Made by a program: the position numbers and the translations under genes. A model generated the notes under the pieces. It saw nothing but the letters and a program-made list of their open reading frames with translations. It did not search any database and was not told the DNA's origin. DNA of 62,532 nucleotides. It comes from Lingula anatina (lineage: Eukaryota > Brachiopoda > Lingulata > Lingulida > Lingulidae). The stretch covers positions 307,750-370,281 of the forward strand of contig NW_019774625.1 of NCBI RefSeq assembly GCF_001039355.2. Reading direction: 5' to 3'. Positions 50,801-62,252 of the stretch are shown piece by piece (position 1 is the stretch's first letter; each line of letters begins with the position of its first letter).

Positions 50801-53800
50801 TACTGAGCATGATACTAAAGCCCTGCCATTTATATTTTTTGTTTAATCTCATCACAGCTAGCCAGGGCATACAAGGACCAATGTTTTCCTTGTAAATGTT
50901 TTTCAGATGTAGCAAGGGGCAGCAGTAGCTTAAAGGGCAGTTGGCTACATGTCTGCCTGGGGTATTTCTCATTCAACTGCTAATATAATATAGGACCAAG
51001 TAGCAATGGAAGCAGTTTTGGGCAAATACTGTCACGTCCCAGAGGTACACACATAAACACATACAGTTACAAATACATTGATGCACCCAAACTTGCATAC
51101 AAACACATACAAAAGCATGGAAACATATACTTCTCTTCAATACAAACTTGAATAGTCAGGTTATTTCTGATATCTATGCAAACAGAATTTATGGTCTTCC
51201 TATCTTTCTTTCAGATTTTGCAACGAGACATGCCAAGACCAAGATTATAGTGGATAATCTGAACTGAGAGCGGATAACCATGACATACATCAACCTGCAA
51301 CTCTTTTATGTTGGAGTTTTGGCTCCTGCCATCCTGACAGTGCTTCTCTTCATAGGCTTTCTCATCTGTTGGTTTAAGTGCAAATTTGGGGACAAACTGA
51401 AAGAAAAACTACCACAAGCATGTCACAAAGTAGGCATCCAAACATGGAGTGCAGAGAACACTGCCACTATAAGCAGTCTGTCTGTTCAATCTCTACCAAG
51501 GTCTTCAAACCTGGGACCAAGATATGATTTTAAAGCAGTTGACCACACAGACTGTATCTCCTGCTCCTCACGGGATGCCTACATAACCCTCATCACAGAA
51601 TCAACCAAGAGACAGCAGAAGCAGCAGCAGCAGGGAATTAATGATAAATCGATGAGTCACAACACAGCATCTTCAAGTGTAACGACAGCGACAAGTCCCA
51701 GCTATGTGAATCAAACTTATTTTATTAACACTGTGACCAGCAGGGAACACTCCATCCCAGTGGATGAACCCATAGAGACAGATGATAATAGTGAGGAAAA
51801 CCATGTGCTCTACCAAGCAGCACTGGATACTATACGCAAAGGTGTCCCTGTGGACAGGCCGATCTCTCCTCTAGATGATAGGGACAGTATGGATGCTGAA
51901 AGGGCAGACAATCAAGCCAATGCAGCAGTTGTAGCAATAGATGAGGAAATTAAATACAATCAAGCTATCAATTTATATGCTTCAGAGAATTCTGACAGTT
52001 TCGATTTATTGTTTCATCAAAAGAAGTCTCCTCAAGCAGCAATTCATGAATCACACGGGATTGAAGAAAGCTGATAGATAGTATGACTGGATTCACAGGA
52101 GGGGGGCTAATTGAACAGCAATACTGAATTCACAGGAGAACAGCAAAAACTGGGAGGCAGAAAAGTTTGGAGTAATTTCTGATTATCAAGGAGCTAGAGG
52201 CTAATACAGCCTCAATACCATGAACTGGGTCAACTTGAATTTTGTCAAGTCCAAAGTTTTAAAAATCCATACAGAAATTTAGGGTTTAATCAATTAGGAA
52301 CAAGACTGGCTGAACAAAAAATACTTTCTTTGAATGAGGCAAATGGGTCAAATTTGAATGAGGCATAAAATGCCCATATTAGTAATAAAACTAAAAGTGT
52401 ATTTCATAAAGAGTCTGACAAAAAGGCTGCTTTCAGTCATTTTTCAATATCACACACAATAAGCGATGTATTGATAATGTGCTGCAACATGAAGATATTG
52501 TGCTTAACACATTGTTTTATTATTGACAAAAAGAGAAGTAAAAAGGTTGAATGGACACTGCTACATATTGGTAAAAATACCCTTGTACTAGCTAAATTAA
52601 TGATAATTTAGTTAAGATTGTATACCAGGTGCACACCAGTAAGTCAATGTTTAGTCAATTGGCTTAAAAGTTCTAATCTTGATGGGATATACATTTTTAT
52701 AAAAGAAAAAGTAATGCACAGTAAGTGCTCAGATATGTCAGAAAGACCCATTTTCTGATGGTAATTGCACACAGCCAGCCAAGTGTCTGCTATCCACATC
52801 AGAGGATGATAAATGACATGAATTTGCCTCAATTACAATGACAGTAGATTTGTCATTTTCCTCTAAAGCTTAATATAATTAGGTACAAAATAAACTTGTC
52901 AGAATGTACACTAGAAAGTAAGCCAAGATGTATAAAAAATCTGCTGGATTTGCTGGATTTATGTTAATAGAAGTCATCAATAAGGATGCTGTGTGTGACA
53001 TGTGTCTATATTTCCTTCACAGTCAATTGCTTTTTCAGTAGCAAACCCATGACAGAAAGAGACCACTATGATAAATATGCTCATTTGAATTCACTTAAAT
53101 TAGTTGTATATAAACACTTTTTATTGCAAATCAATCATATTATTTATGTTATTACAAAATGTGGACCCAAGCATGTGCCATGTTACAAATTCTAGTCTTA
53201 GTTGTAATGTTGGTGAAGAATTGTAACTCTGTCATAGTAGGCAGATCATATTGTAATACAGTTAAACTGACTTTCTATGATAAATTATTATTAATAAAAA
53301 AACTTAAAAAAGCATTTTGTTTATCTAGACCTATACCAATTGTGTCCTTATGATCATTGGAAAAAATTATTTTAAAAACACACTTCTTTAATAAACAAAT
53401 TATTATTACTCCATCCATTTAAAATATATTTTACTTGTATTTTGTTTTTTAGTAAATTTTAGATTTTTGAATTAAGGTTAGATATTAAATACATCACTTT
53501 TAAATCACAATTCTGATCTCACAAATATATGGACTCTGTATGAGGGAGTGCCAACTTCTTTCCCATGGTTCTTAGCTTACATGAATCAGGAGAAAATACC
53601 TGACATTTTCTTCCCTGCTAATTGGGCGTAAGCTGAGAGACAGATATGCTGGCTATCAAATTACAGTAAACAACCGTGACATGGGTAAAGATAGAAACTT
53701 CATATGCTGCTGCTCAAACACAGTTTTCGACAAAATATGTTTTTAAAATACACAAAGCAACAACAACAGAAACACACAAGGGATTTTAAAATAGTCGAAA

Positions 53801-56800
53801 AATGTAGAAAAGGGATCTTTTCTACAATACTGATCAACGGCTACAATGAATTTTTCTAAAAATTAAAATAAAATTTATTTGATCTATAGACATCATCTTT
53901 TTTTTAAATTTTCATTGTTTAAGCTTCATTAATAATTTCAAAAAGTAAAAAACAACTCTGTACAATATAATTTTGGTTTCAAGAAGTTTTTTTTTTTTTT
54001 CGAAAATAAAGGATAAATATCAAAAGTTAGATTAAAATAAATGAAAAAAAAATTCTTAAGACACATCCAGCACAAGACAAAGCGGTTTTCAGACTAACTC
54101 TAGAAAGTACACAGCCTGATTGCAATAAGCATATTAGTCACTCTAGGCAGCCTGAGTCACACACCCCCCCCACCCCCACCCCACTTCCCACCTACCCTAC
54201 TCTTAGTGAGATTGGTGCAATGACACTCTGCCATTTGCCCTGGACTAACCCTACAAACAGTTGTAGATGACTAAGTGCTTAGCTTTCTACTTCCTAGCTT
54301 TCTATTCCTAAATGCCACTTACGTGTTGCTAACGCTGCCAAGTGATGACGACCTTAAATCAACATTACAGCGAAGAATCTGTTTTTCTGCCAAATTACTA
54401 ACAAATGGTTGCCAAGAAAAATTAAATTAAGATATTTTACTTAATTTATTGATCTTTGTTTAGCCCCTATCACTGGTGTAGTACATAATGTCAACAGAAA
54501 CTATAGATGTATCCTATCTGCATTTGAAAAGTCATATTTTCAATGTCTACATTTTCTGAACAGCTCCTCATCTTTCCCAAATCAGGCCCCTTGAAATAAA
54601 AGTAACTGATGCTGCTTTTTTCTTCTGCAATATACAGAACACATGGTGCTCTTAATGACTGGACAGTCATTTAGAACTAAATTATTGAATTTGAAATGGT
54701 ACAGAACATTGAATCCAAGTGTAGGAATGAGTCAAGCGATGATTTGTGAGTAGGTTTTTTCTTTGAGGAAGAAATTCAATTTGGCAGTAAAAGTCTACAC
54801 AGGGTAAAATTATAGTCCAGAATATCTGAAGTACAATGAGCAAAGAAGATACCTGATAATAATAATAAGGAAACAAACTAAACACAACTAAAGCAACACT
54901 GTGAAAAGTCCTGCACAACCAAAATAGTCACAGCAATCACAATGCAAAAGAACTCACTTGTGGTTAGCCTCTGTGTTGCTTCTTCATAAACTGCAAAACA
55001 ATCTGCTTCCATCCTTTCCATTGCAGCTAAAATTTGACCAAGAAAATAAGCTTTTATTTCAAATATTATTGTTTTTAAGTATAAGCAATGTATTCCTACA
55101 CAATGAAAGATATATAAATATTAAGAATTTAATCAATGAAATCACATATTCACTGGGACCGGTATTTTATTTAAAAATATTGAAGTAACAAAGAGATTTT
55201 AAAATTGTCGAAAAATGTAGAAAAGAGATCATTTTCCACAATACTTATCAATGGCTACAATGAATTTTTCTAAAAACTAAAATAAAATTTATTCTATTTC
55301 AAAAAAAATATTGTAGTGACAATTTCTTTATCAAAAAAGAAAAAATTAACATTTTAATGATACATAGTAAATAAACTTTTTTTCAATGACATTTTTTCAA
55401 AAAGTATTACCTGATCTGAGTTTAAATCCATGGAACTAAAAATGGACTCATCATGTTGAATGAAAACATACTAAGCACCATTTTTACATTATACCTCTTT
55501 CTAAAATTCATGAAGTGCCTTCCTAATTCTTAGTAATGCATACACTATAGATTTCAGATGATTTTAAGAAAAACCGTCATACCCATTATTATAACATAAA
55601 ACTGAAACTTGATATTACACATCAGGAAAACATTCATTGGGGACACCATCTTTTCTAATTTTGTAGTGCAAGATTGTGTGACCAAATGAGAAAATGGCAA
55701 GGTCACTTGAAGCTTGTACATTCTTAAGTCATGTCTTTCAGCTAAGTGTGTGGCTGTGCAAATAAACCAAGGGCCAGTGTTTTTGAAAAGAATTTTCTCA
55801 AAAAAAAAGACATCTAAAAGTACACTGGCTGCATAACAAAAAATTGGTATTTTTGGTAGAAGTAATAGGACCTGCTGATCTGGAATCTAAACAGTATACA
55901 GGGGAGGTAATAGTCTATCTGTCTTTTTATATGCTTGATGACAGAGTAACGATTGAATGTGTTAAACTGTGTCTTAGATGAATTATTTCACCCCTTGTAT
56001 AACTAACTATTAGTTGTTTGTATGCGGGATAATCATTCTTGACAAATAGCTCTCACCTTACTGATCATCAATATTAATACCTTAATTTCTTGCATCAATA
56101 TAGCAAAAGCTTGGTATAATGCTATTCTTCCATACCTGTTTGTTCCTTTTTTGAGCTGCCGTCAACTAATGGCTTGATATTCTGTCTTGCCAATGCATCC
56201 CATGTCAGCTCTTTGTCTCCATGAAGCTCAATTAAACTAAAAAAGGACACCAGCTTGAGTCAAATTTTCTTACATAAATTTATTTTATTGTAAATAATTA
56301 TGGTAAAATTTGATCGTAAATCATGTGGAGCATTAGGAATATGGCAAACTTACTCATGCAGTATTTCCTTTTGATGGTCCTCTGTGAAACTGAACAACTT
56401 GCTTATTTCTAGGAATGACAAATGGAACTTCACATCTTAAAAACAAAAAAAAAGAAAGAAAACAGTCAAGTTTTATCTGTAAATCCACACATATTCATGC
56501 AAACAGAGCCAAATAATCACAAGATATAATAATAACTATTTAAACTGACTACAAAGTTGAAAATGATTAACAGTAGCACCAATTTTCAATCATCTGAGAC
56601 AACTGTTTTTAACCCAGAGGTAGAAATGGGGACATTTACAAAATTGAGACAATCTATGTTGAACAGCTGACCTGATCTTTTTTTGCATAAAAAAGCCTTT
56701 TGTAAGATAGATTGTGAACTCAACTTTGAGCTATGTAACCAATCTTTATACCCTTCTTTATACCCTTCAAGGCATTTACTCTTACCTGAACATATTTCCA

Positions 56801-59800
56801 AAGCATTCTTGTATACCACAGGAGATATTTTGTTTTGCAATACTGCATCTGATGTCTCATTTCCCTGTCAGATAAGAATTATTTAATGACATAACTGATG
56901 GTGCAACACTTCTGTATGACAGCATTAGTGCCCATAAAGACTAGTACTTTTTGCCAGACTTAACAGAAAAATGTAACATACTAGAGATATAAGTTAAACT
57001 GAATTTATCACTATTTGTGAATAATCCCCCACCCTCATCTGCACCCTTACGCCTTTGTTGAAGGCAATTTAAAAAACAAATATGTCAAGTTTCTATGCCT
57101 AACTTTGATTGGCACTTGCAAAAAGCGATCTGCATTCTTGAATTTTCTGGTTGAACTACTTATCACTTTTTGTTCAAAATGTACAAAAATAACCACTTTC
57201 ACCTTCATAAGTAAATCATAATCAGTAATCAGTAAACTCACCAAAAAACTCCTGGAGAGATATGTGTTAAAAATAAGGTGGTTCTGCCAATCCCTTCCCC
57301 TTGTAATCACATTCACACTTCTGTTACACAGATAAATTATAGTCTTTCTCAAAGACCTAACAACAATGAGCTACATACTACACAATATAAGTACCATGGT
57401 GCTCAGTCTTTATGTGAATCAAGTTAGTTTCGCAGACAATTAAAACTTTTCAAATATCCTTTGCCCTGGTGGTGGAAGCAAACCAATTTACAGATTTTAA
57501 CCAAATTGGGTCTTGCATTTTTTATGCAAGTTGTGTGTACCTCATCAAGACTGGTTCCAAGAATCTTTAACCTTTTCTTAACCTGAAAAACAAAAGTTTC
57601 ACAAAAAATTTTTTAAAACTTGTTATATAAAAAAAATTTAAAAAAAAACATTAAGCAATTTATATATTTTATAAAAATAATTTGCTCAATACGATAGCCT
57701 ACTTCAACTGTTTTTTTAAACCAACATTTACCAATTATATTCTCTAATAAAATCACATACAAAGAAGTATACTCACTTTATCAGCGTACAGCAGCTCCAT
57801 CCTATAGTACTGAAATAAAAATAATTTTATTTGTAACTCCATTTAACATAAACTTTTCAATACACCAATCACAGAACTAGCAATATATATGTGGACAGTG
57901 AAATGTAAACTGTTTAATATCAAGGAAACACCCAGTACAATTCAATACTATCAATAAAATGTCTCTCATAACCTAGTAAGTCTTTATCAACAAGAAGCTC
58001 ATGCCAGCTGTCATATTCTTTTAACGTTTTATGCTATTTGGATTAGATAATAATTTTTTAATGGTTAAGTGAAAAAACATGTACCTCTAGCCACAATACT
58101 TGTGAAGTTGGGTTAAATCTCAGTCCTCTCTGGAGTAGATTCCTGGCATTATCTGTTGATTTATTGTCTTCAAACTCCCACTTGGCTGCCATAACCCAAA
58201 GCTCTATTACAAACCATAGGTTAAAATTTAGTTTTATAATAGGGCTCTCAGACATACAGCATCAATTTTGAAATATCTCTAAAACATGTATGAAAGATCA
58301 TGACCAAATCAACAGAAACCATTTGGACTTTTTTGTTTACTAAAATGCTCTTAAATATTTGTTGTTGAATATTCCCAATTCAAAAAGTCAAAGTAAAATT
58401 GTGATGATAAGCTTTAACTGTGCTGGTTGTCAAATTATGCTGAATGAAATAAATATATCAATAGTACCTGGGTTCTTGTTATGGACTTGGAGCATTCTGG
58501 TGAAAATCTTGCTAACAGAAGACTTCTCATGCTAAAAAAGAGTACACAAAAGAGTTTTGTCAACAGACAATTTATAATTACTGAGTCTGATGTGAAAGTT
58601 TTGATAGGACTTCTGATACTCTTTCTTTCATGTCTCATGTCATCATCAATTAAGTCATTATTTTAAAAATCAAAATATCTACTTGCGTTTTCCAGATAAA
58701 ATTATAATAGTTTATTTTTGTAATCATCTAACCCATTATAAGCCTGCTCACACGATTTCAAATTTCTGCATTTTTCACTACAAATGTAATTTAAAGATTT
58801 CAGCAAGGTTTTCAATTCATCTAACAATTATCAAGAAAAACAGTCTTTATAAATTGATATAAAATATATAACCCACATTGTCTTTAAACTATAATATAAT
58901 AATTTATGTTTTATCAAAGTATGATTACAAACTGTTGTGGACAAATAAACTGATCTTTATCATTTTTCCTGTTTCACACACTGATATTACAGACTACAAA
59001 ATGCATTTCTAAAACCCATCCAATTCAACTTACCCTTTTCTTGCTAAAGGCAATGTGCGATAACCATAACTTTAAATCATCCTAGAATAGGTAGTAAAAA
59101 AATATGAACCATTTAACAACTGTAGGTTCAACAACAAAAAAAAAATGTGAATCATATGAATTAACCCAAAATAATACATAAAATATATAAAATTGAATGA
59201 GATTGTGTGGGATTCAGAGGAGTGAGATCAGAAATAACACCAAACTAGCAAGTGCAGTGCAGTAACAAATACAATTTGATAAAATATATTCATAGATGTT
59301 TTTAGTTGTTTTCTCTCAAATTCTGTCAAATTAGTGTAGTGCAAAACAGTGTTTTGTGAGCCACTTTGTGTTGCTGACATAACCTGTGCTTTGAGTTTCA
59401 ACCTTATCGATGAAAAGTTAATCCTGCTCGTCACAGATTTTTGCACATATTCTGGTCTAGTATGAAGCTTTCCACCACCAAATAATAAATCAGTATAAAA
59501 AGCTGTACTTTTAAATGTAAGTTTGTAGATCATTGGCTCCATTCAGAACAGCAGACTAACTAGTCCACGGGACAAATATGGAGACCGATTAAAAAGTTTG
59601 CTGTCTAATCCGCTGATAGACACTGAAAAGATTCCCTGTGGGAAAGTTTTCAAGTGGGTCCACCATATTTGACCCATGGACTACTGTGAATATGGCTATT
59701 TACTACCAAAATGCACCAAAAGAGTTAAACTTACACAAAAACTGCAAGATATTTTGCTAAAATAAATATCTAGAATTTTCTATAACACCTTATGTATTAC

Positions 59801-61548
59801 TGAAGGTTTACCATGACTCTCTGGTCTGGATAAATGGCAACTGTCATACGTATGTACCAAGAATGTTAGTAGTGTGTAACTTCTGTAAACTTTGAATTAA
59901 TGCAAAAAAAGCTTACCTGAAACCTATAAATAGCCAACTGGAAGACAAATAAAGTAATATAACTACATGTTATGTATGTTGCATAGTCAGTTTACAACAT
60001 GAAATATGGGACTATAGACACAATATTCTTTTAAGTGCCAGTACTGCTTCAATTAAAATGTACTCGTGCATTTATCCACCCTTAGGCATTTTATTTTAGA
60101 AGTGTAGACTAAGATAAAGAATGTATTTGCAAGCAGTGTAGCTCTTATACCAGGAGTCTTGTCAACATACCCTAAATAATCGATGTATTCTTTGTATTAT
60201 GGACACATCAATCTCTTCTCTTTTAAACATGTAACCAGTTCTCTGGGAACAAATATATAAACACTATTATAACAATTTTATACATATAAATTGAATTTAC
60301 ACATTTCTTGCACTTACATAGCAAATAAGAATCACAATCTTTCTGACAAACCATAAGAAATACATATTCAGTAACATTTAAATGTATCTATAAAAATCTA
60401 CTGTGTTTGGTACAATGTCTGAGCTTTCAACTTGTTTGCCTTCTTCAGGTACTCAATGGTTTAAAGGAATAATAACTCTTCGTATGAAATATATATTTCA
60501 CTATAAAAACATTGTAAACAACTCATAGAAATATAATATATTCTGTTTTACCACAAAAACTGCAGTTATAGCTATTATTCTGATATCTGAGCTTGACTTT
60601 AGACCATGTGACCTCCATTGCTGGGTATACTCTGTTGAAATCTCTTAAGAGATTTTAACAAAAAACCAAACTTTTTAGAAAAAAACCAGGGACTAACTTT
60701 GAATGTAAAAATGGATTCATTAACCATTGGTAAGTATAAGAAAATTGTTGTTTACTCCAGGAAAATTCATTTTTTGGCCGAAACGAAGAGTTATTATCCC
60801 TTTAAGCAAAGCCATGTAACATTTCGCCATGCCATGCTTTTGCAAAATCTACCACATGCAAACAGCTGTTTAACTGTACAAGCAAAAAAAAAAAACGACA
60901 AAAAAAAAATTACTTCTCTTCTCTTCCTAACAAGTGACAGCAGATGGATCTCATACTGAAACAAAGAAAAAAAATTTTTTATGAATCTCTATAATATTAG
61001 TTCATATTTGGACCTTGCCTCATTTTTATAATCCCATACTTGGCTCATGCCTCTTTCTTTAGGGCTCATTTTCAATAAAATTATTGTGCAAGGTAGATCG
61101 ATCCAACTCCATGGGGACTCTTGCTGAATGCAATCAGATGAACAATTTAACATGCCTCATCCTGGGATTTAGTAGAATACAGAAAAGCTGGTGATTACAC
61201 ATGTACATTGGAAACAAGAGAAAGTGTGTTAATCTATTAATCCGAGTATCTGCAGAATTGGATCGCTCTACCTAGAACAATAGTTTCATTGGGAATGTAT
61301 GGATTTATATAACACAGATTCTTATAACACAGTTTGCTACAAGTACTGGCATTAGTTAATTTACTCTTCTGTTTCACTTTTCACATTCAAATGTTCATAA
61401 AACTTAGCATGCATAAAATATCATTTTACAACTATTTCATTCTGCTGTCTACAGTTTTCATACCTGAATATATTGCAAATAATCTTCCTTTCTTTTAGTT
61501 CTTCTTCTGAGTTTGTATTCATATGCAGTTCTTTTCTTTAAAATTAAT
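35814..61548 (-). CDS. UTP6: UTP6, small-subunit processome component (5' end beyond window)
   Basis: Nucleolar U3 snoRNP/SSU-processome protein with HAT repeats, needed for 18S pre-rRNA processing. Twenty-one exons: 61548-61464, 60955-60914, 60242-60171, 59937-59917, 59081-59034, 58531-58468, 58203-58085, 57809-57777, 57582-57541, 56864-56786, 56435-56354, 56236-56136, 55026-54958, 40138-40062, 39185-39108, 37884-37699, 37351-37274, 36968-36856, 36549-36483, 36299-36227, 35971-35814. All phases agree and give 561 aa. Vertebrate UTP6 is ~597 aa; the missing ~35 N-terminal residues precede the 61548 acceptor and no such exon is visible to 62532. Landmarks: AYEYKLRRRTKRKEDYLQYI, ELWVMAAKWEFED, LTWDALARQ, DLWLDYISLELNH and terminal LLQTGHA. 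The intron after 36227 has a GC donor. One intron is 14.8 kb. Confidence 0.95.
43286..43413. mobile_element. Fold-back MITE, copy c
   Basis: A compact inverted repeat of about 130 bp: TAAGGGCTCATTCCCACTGA at the left, and the right end reverse-complements to TAAGGGCTTATCCCATTGAA. TA at both outer ends may be a target duplication. It includes the family words AAATCGATCCAACTC and CTCGCTGAATGCAATCAG shared with 61059. Confidence 0.75.
43449..43690 (+). repeat. Dispersed repeat, copy 1
   Basis: ACTAGCAAGTGCAGGACAG, then a CATAGATRTTTTT...GTTGTTTTCT block and a later ATGAAAAGT word, recur in the same order at 59208-59430. Diverged old repeat; ends not defined. Confidence 0.6.
51280..52074 (+). 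CDS. Single-pass membrane protein nested antisense in UTP6
   Basis: 264-aa frame that I do not recognise. A strongly hydrophobic segment at about 9-32 (VGVLAPAILTVLLFIGFLIC) is followed by basic WFKCKFGDKLKEK, predicting a short outside N-terminus and a long cytoplasmic tail. The tail is Ser/Thr-rich, with a QQKQQQQ run, acidic stretches and repeated PVD(E/R)PI motifs (IPVDEPIE, VPVDRPIS). An in-frame TGA lies 15 nt upstream of the ATG. A strong acceptor (CTTTCTTTCAG|ATTTTG, exon from 51215) precedes it, so a 5' UTR exon probably lies upstream. A poly(A) signal is at 52384-52389. Codon use and length are unlike neighbouring noise frames. Orientation is opposite to the host gene. Confidence 0.72.
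   Translation: MTYINLQLFYVGVLAPAILTVLLFIGFLICWFKCKFGDKLKEKLPQACHKVGIQTWSAENTATISSLSVQSLPRSSNLGPRYDFKAVDHTDCISCSSRDAYITLITESTKRQQKQQQQGINDKSMSHNTASSSVTTATSPSYVNQTYFINTVTSREHSIPVDEPIETDDNSEENHVLYQAALDTIRKGVPVDRPISPLDDRDSMDAERADNQANAAVVAIDEEIKYNQAINLYASENSDSFDLLFHQKKSPQAAIHESHGIEES
52384..52389 (+). terminator. Candidate poly(A) signal of the nested gene
   Basis: AATAAA 309 nt after the nested gene's stop codon, the first canonical hexamer on that strand. Confidence 0.4.
53782..53880 (+). repeat. 99-bp dispersed direct repeat, copy 1
   Basis: Begins GATTTTAAAATAGTCGAAAA and includes GGCTACAATGAATTTTTCTA. Near-identical to 55195-55292; the two lie 1.4 kb apart on either side of a UTP6 exon. Confidence 0.8.
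54664..54795 (+). repeat. Dispersed repeat, copy 1
   Basis: The ordered words GCGATGATTTGTGA and TTCAATTTGGCAG recur, diverged, at about 61846-61967 as GCAATGATTTGCGA and TTTAATTTGGCAG. Confidence 0.55.
55195..55292 (+). repeat. 99-bp dispersed direct repeat, copy 2
   Basis: Counterpart of 53782-53880, in the same orientation, with about ten differences by eye. Confidence 0.8.
59208..59430 (+). repeat. Dispersed repeat, copy 2
   Basis: Diverged counterpart of 43449-43690: ACTAGCAAGTGCAGTGCAG, CATAGATGTTTTTAGTTGTT and GATGAAAAGTTAATCC in the same order. Confidence 0.6.
60465..60801 (+). mobile_element. 337-bp TTAA MITE in a UTP6 intron
   Basis: Same length and orientation as 9957-10293, and by eye about 95% identical. 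Ends AGGAATAATAACTCTTCGT and ACGAAGAGTTATTATCCCT, with TTAA at 60461-60464 and 60802-60805. It lies 112 bp beyond the 3' end of the 42-nt UTP6 exon (60914-60955), within the following intron. Confidence 0.88.
61059..61300. mobile_element. Fold-back MITE, copy d
   Basis: The left arm has TAGGGCTCATTTTC, GTAGATCGATCCAACTCC and GGACTCTTGCTGAATGCAAT. The right arm reverse-complements to TCCCAATGAAACTATTG and GTAGAGCGATCCAATTC. Same family as 43286. The right terminus is degraded. Confidence 0.65.
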
Positions 61549-61845
61549 CTGCAGCAGAATAAAAAAAGTTCCATAAGTATGTAGGTTATATACAGTATAT
61601 TGTCAGTGATAGAAACTGAATTTTAAAGAAACAGCATTGCTACAAGCAAAACTAAAGTTCAGGTTGCAGTCTTTATTAGTGAAAACAAAGAATGGCATTT
61701 CTGATGATAAAGAAAATGCTAACTCCGCCTGTAGGTGAGTGAAGTTAGACCTTTGAAATGATAATACCTTCAAAAATAAAAGCACCTATTGTCAATAATT
61801 TTTCTCAAATGTGCAGGAAGACATGGCTGTCTAAACATTAAAAAT

Positions 61846-61967
61846 TTAGAACCAAATCATGCAATTTAAATGGCATAAAACATTAAAATTCAAGTACAGG
61901 ATGGGCAAGCAATGATTTGCGAATTGGAGAAAATTACTTTTTTTCAAGGAAAATTTAATTTGGCAGG
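61846..61967 (+). repeat. Dispersed repeat, copy 2
   Basis: Diverged counterpart of 54664-54795. Confidence 0.55.
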
Positions 61968-62015
61968 AAAATTCCAAATAGGAATACATGCAAATCCTTA
62001 ACTACAAACGTTTCT

Positions 62016-62252
62016 TAGACTGGGTTCCCATGCCTACATTGATCCACCTGGATCGTCTACCTCCCTGGGGAATCTCACTAAATTGCTATCAACTTGTCAC
62101 GTCTACCGAAACAGTTAGGGGGTAAAGATAATTACCCCCTAACAGTTTTACTAGGCGTCACAGACATTTAAGTCCGTTAAGTTGATAGCAATTTAGTGAG
62201 TCTCCCCAGGGAGATAGATGACCCAAATATCTGTGGGAATGGTCCCTTACAT
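62016..62252. mobile_element. Fold-back MITE, copy e
   Basis: Long arms: the left carries CTCCCTGGGGAATCTCACTA then AATTGCTATCAACTT, and the right carries the inverse, AAGTTGATAGCAATTTAGTG then CTCCCCAGGGAG. A second, inner near-palindrome (GTTAGGGGGTAA against TTACCCCCTAAC) lies at the centre. Arms of about 75 nt. Same family as 11824. Confidence 0.75.

Larger units (their letters stand above)
40139..54957. other. 14.8-kb UTP6 intron
   Basis: Apart from the plus-strand gene at 51280, I see no coding or RNA feature. It contains a C11/A18 run (40360-40388), fold-back copy c (43286-43413), one member of a dispersed repeat (43449-43690), the first copy of a 99-bp repeat (53782-53880) and part of another repeat (54664-54795). 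Open frames of 60-90 codons scattered here match nothing. Confidence 0.6.
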
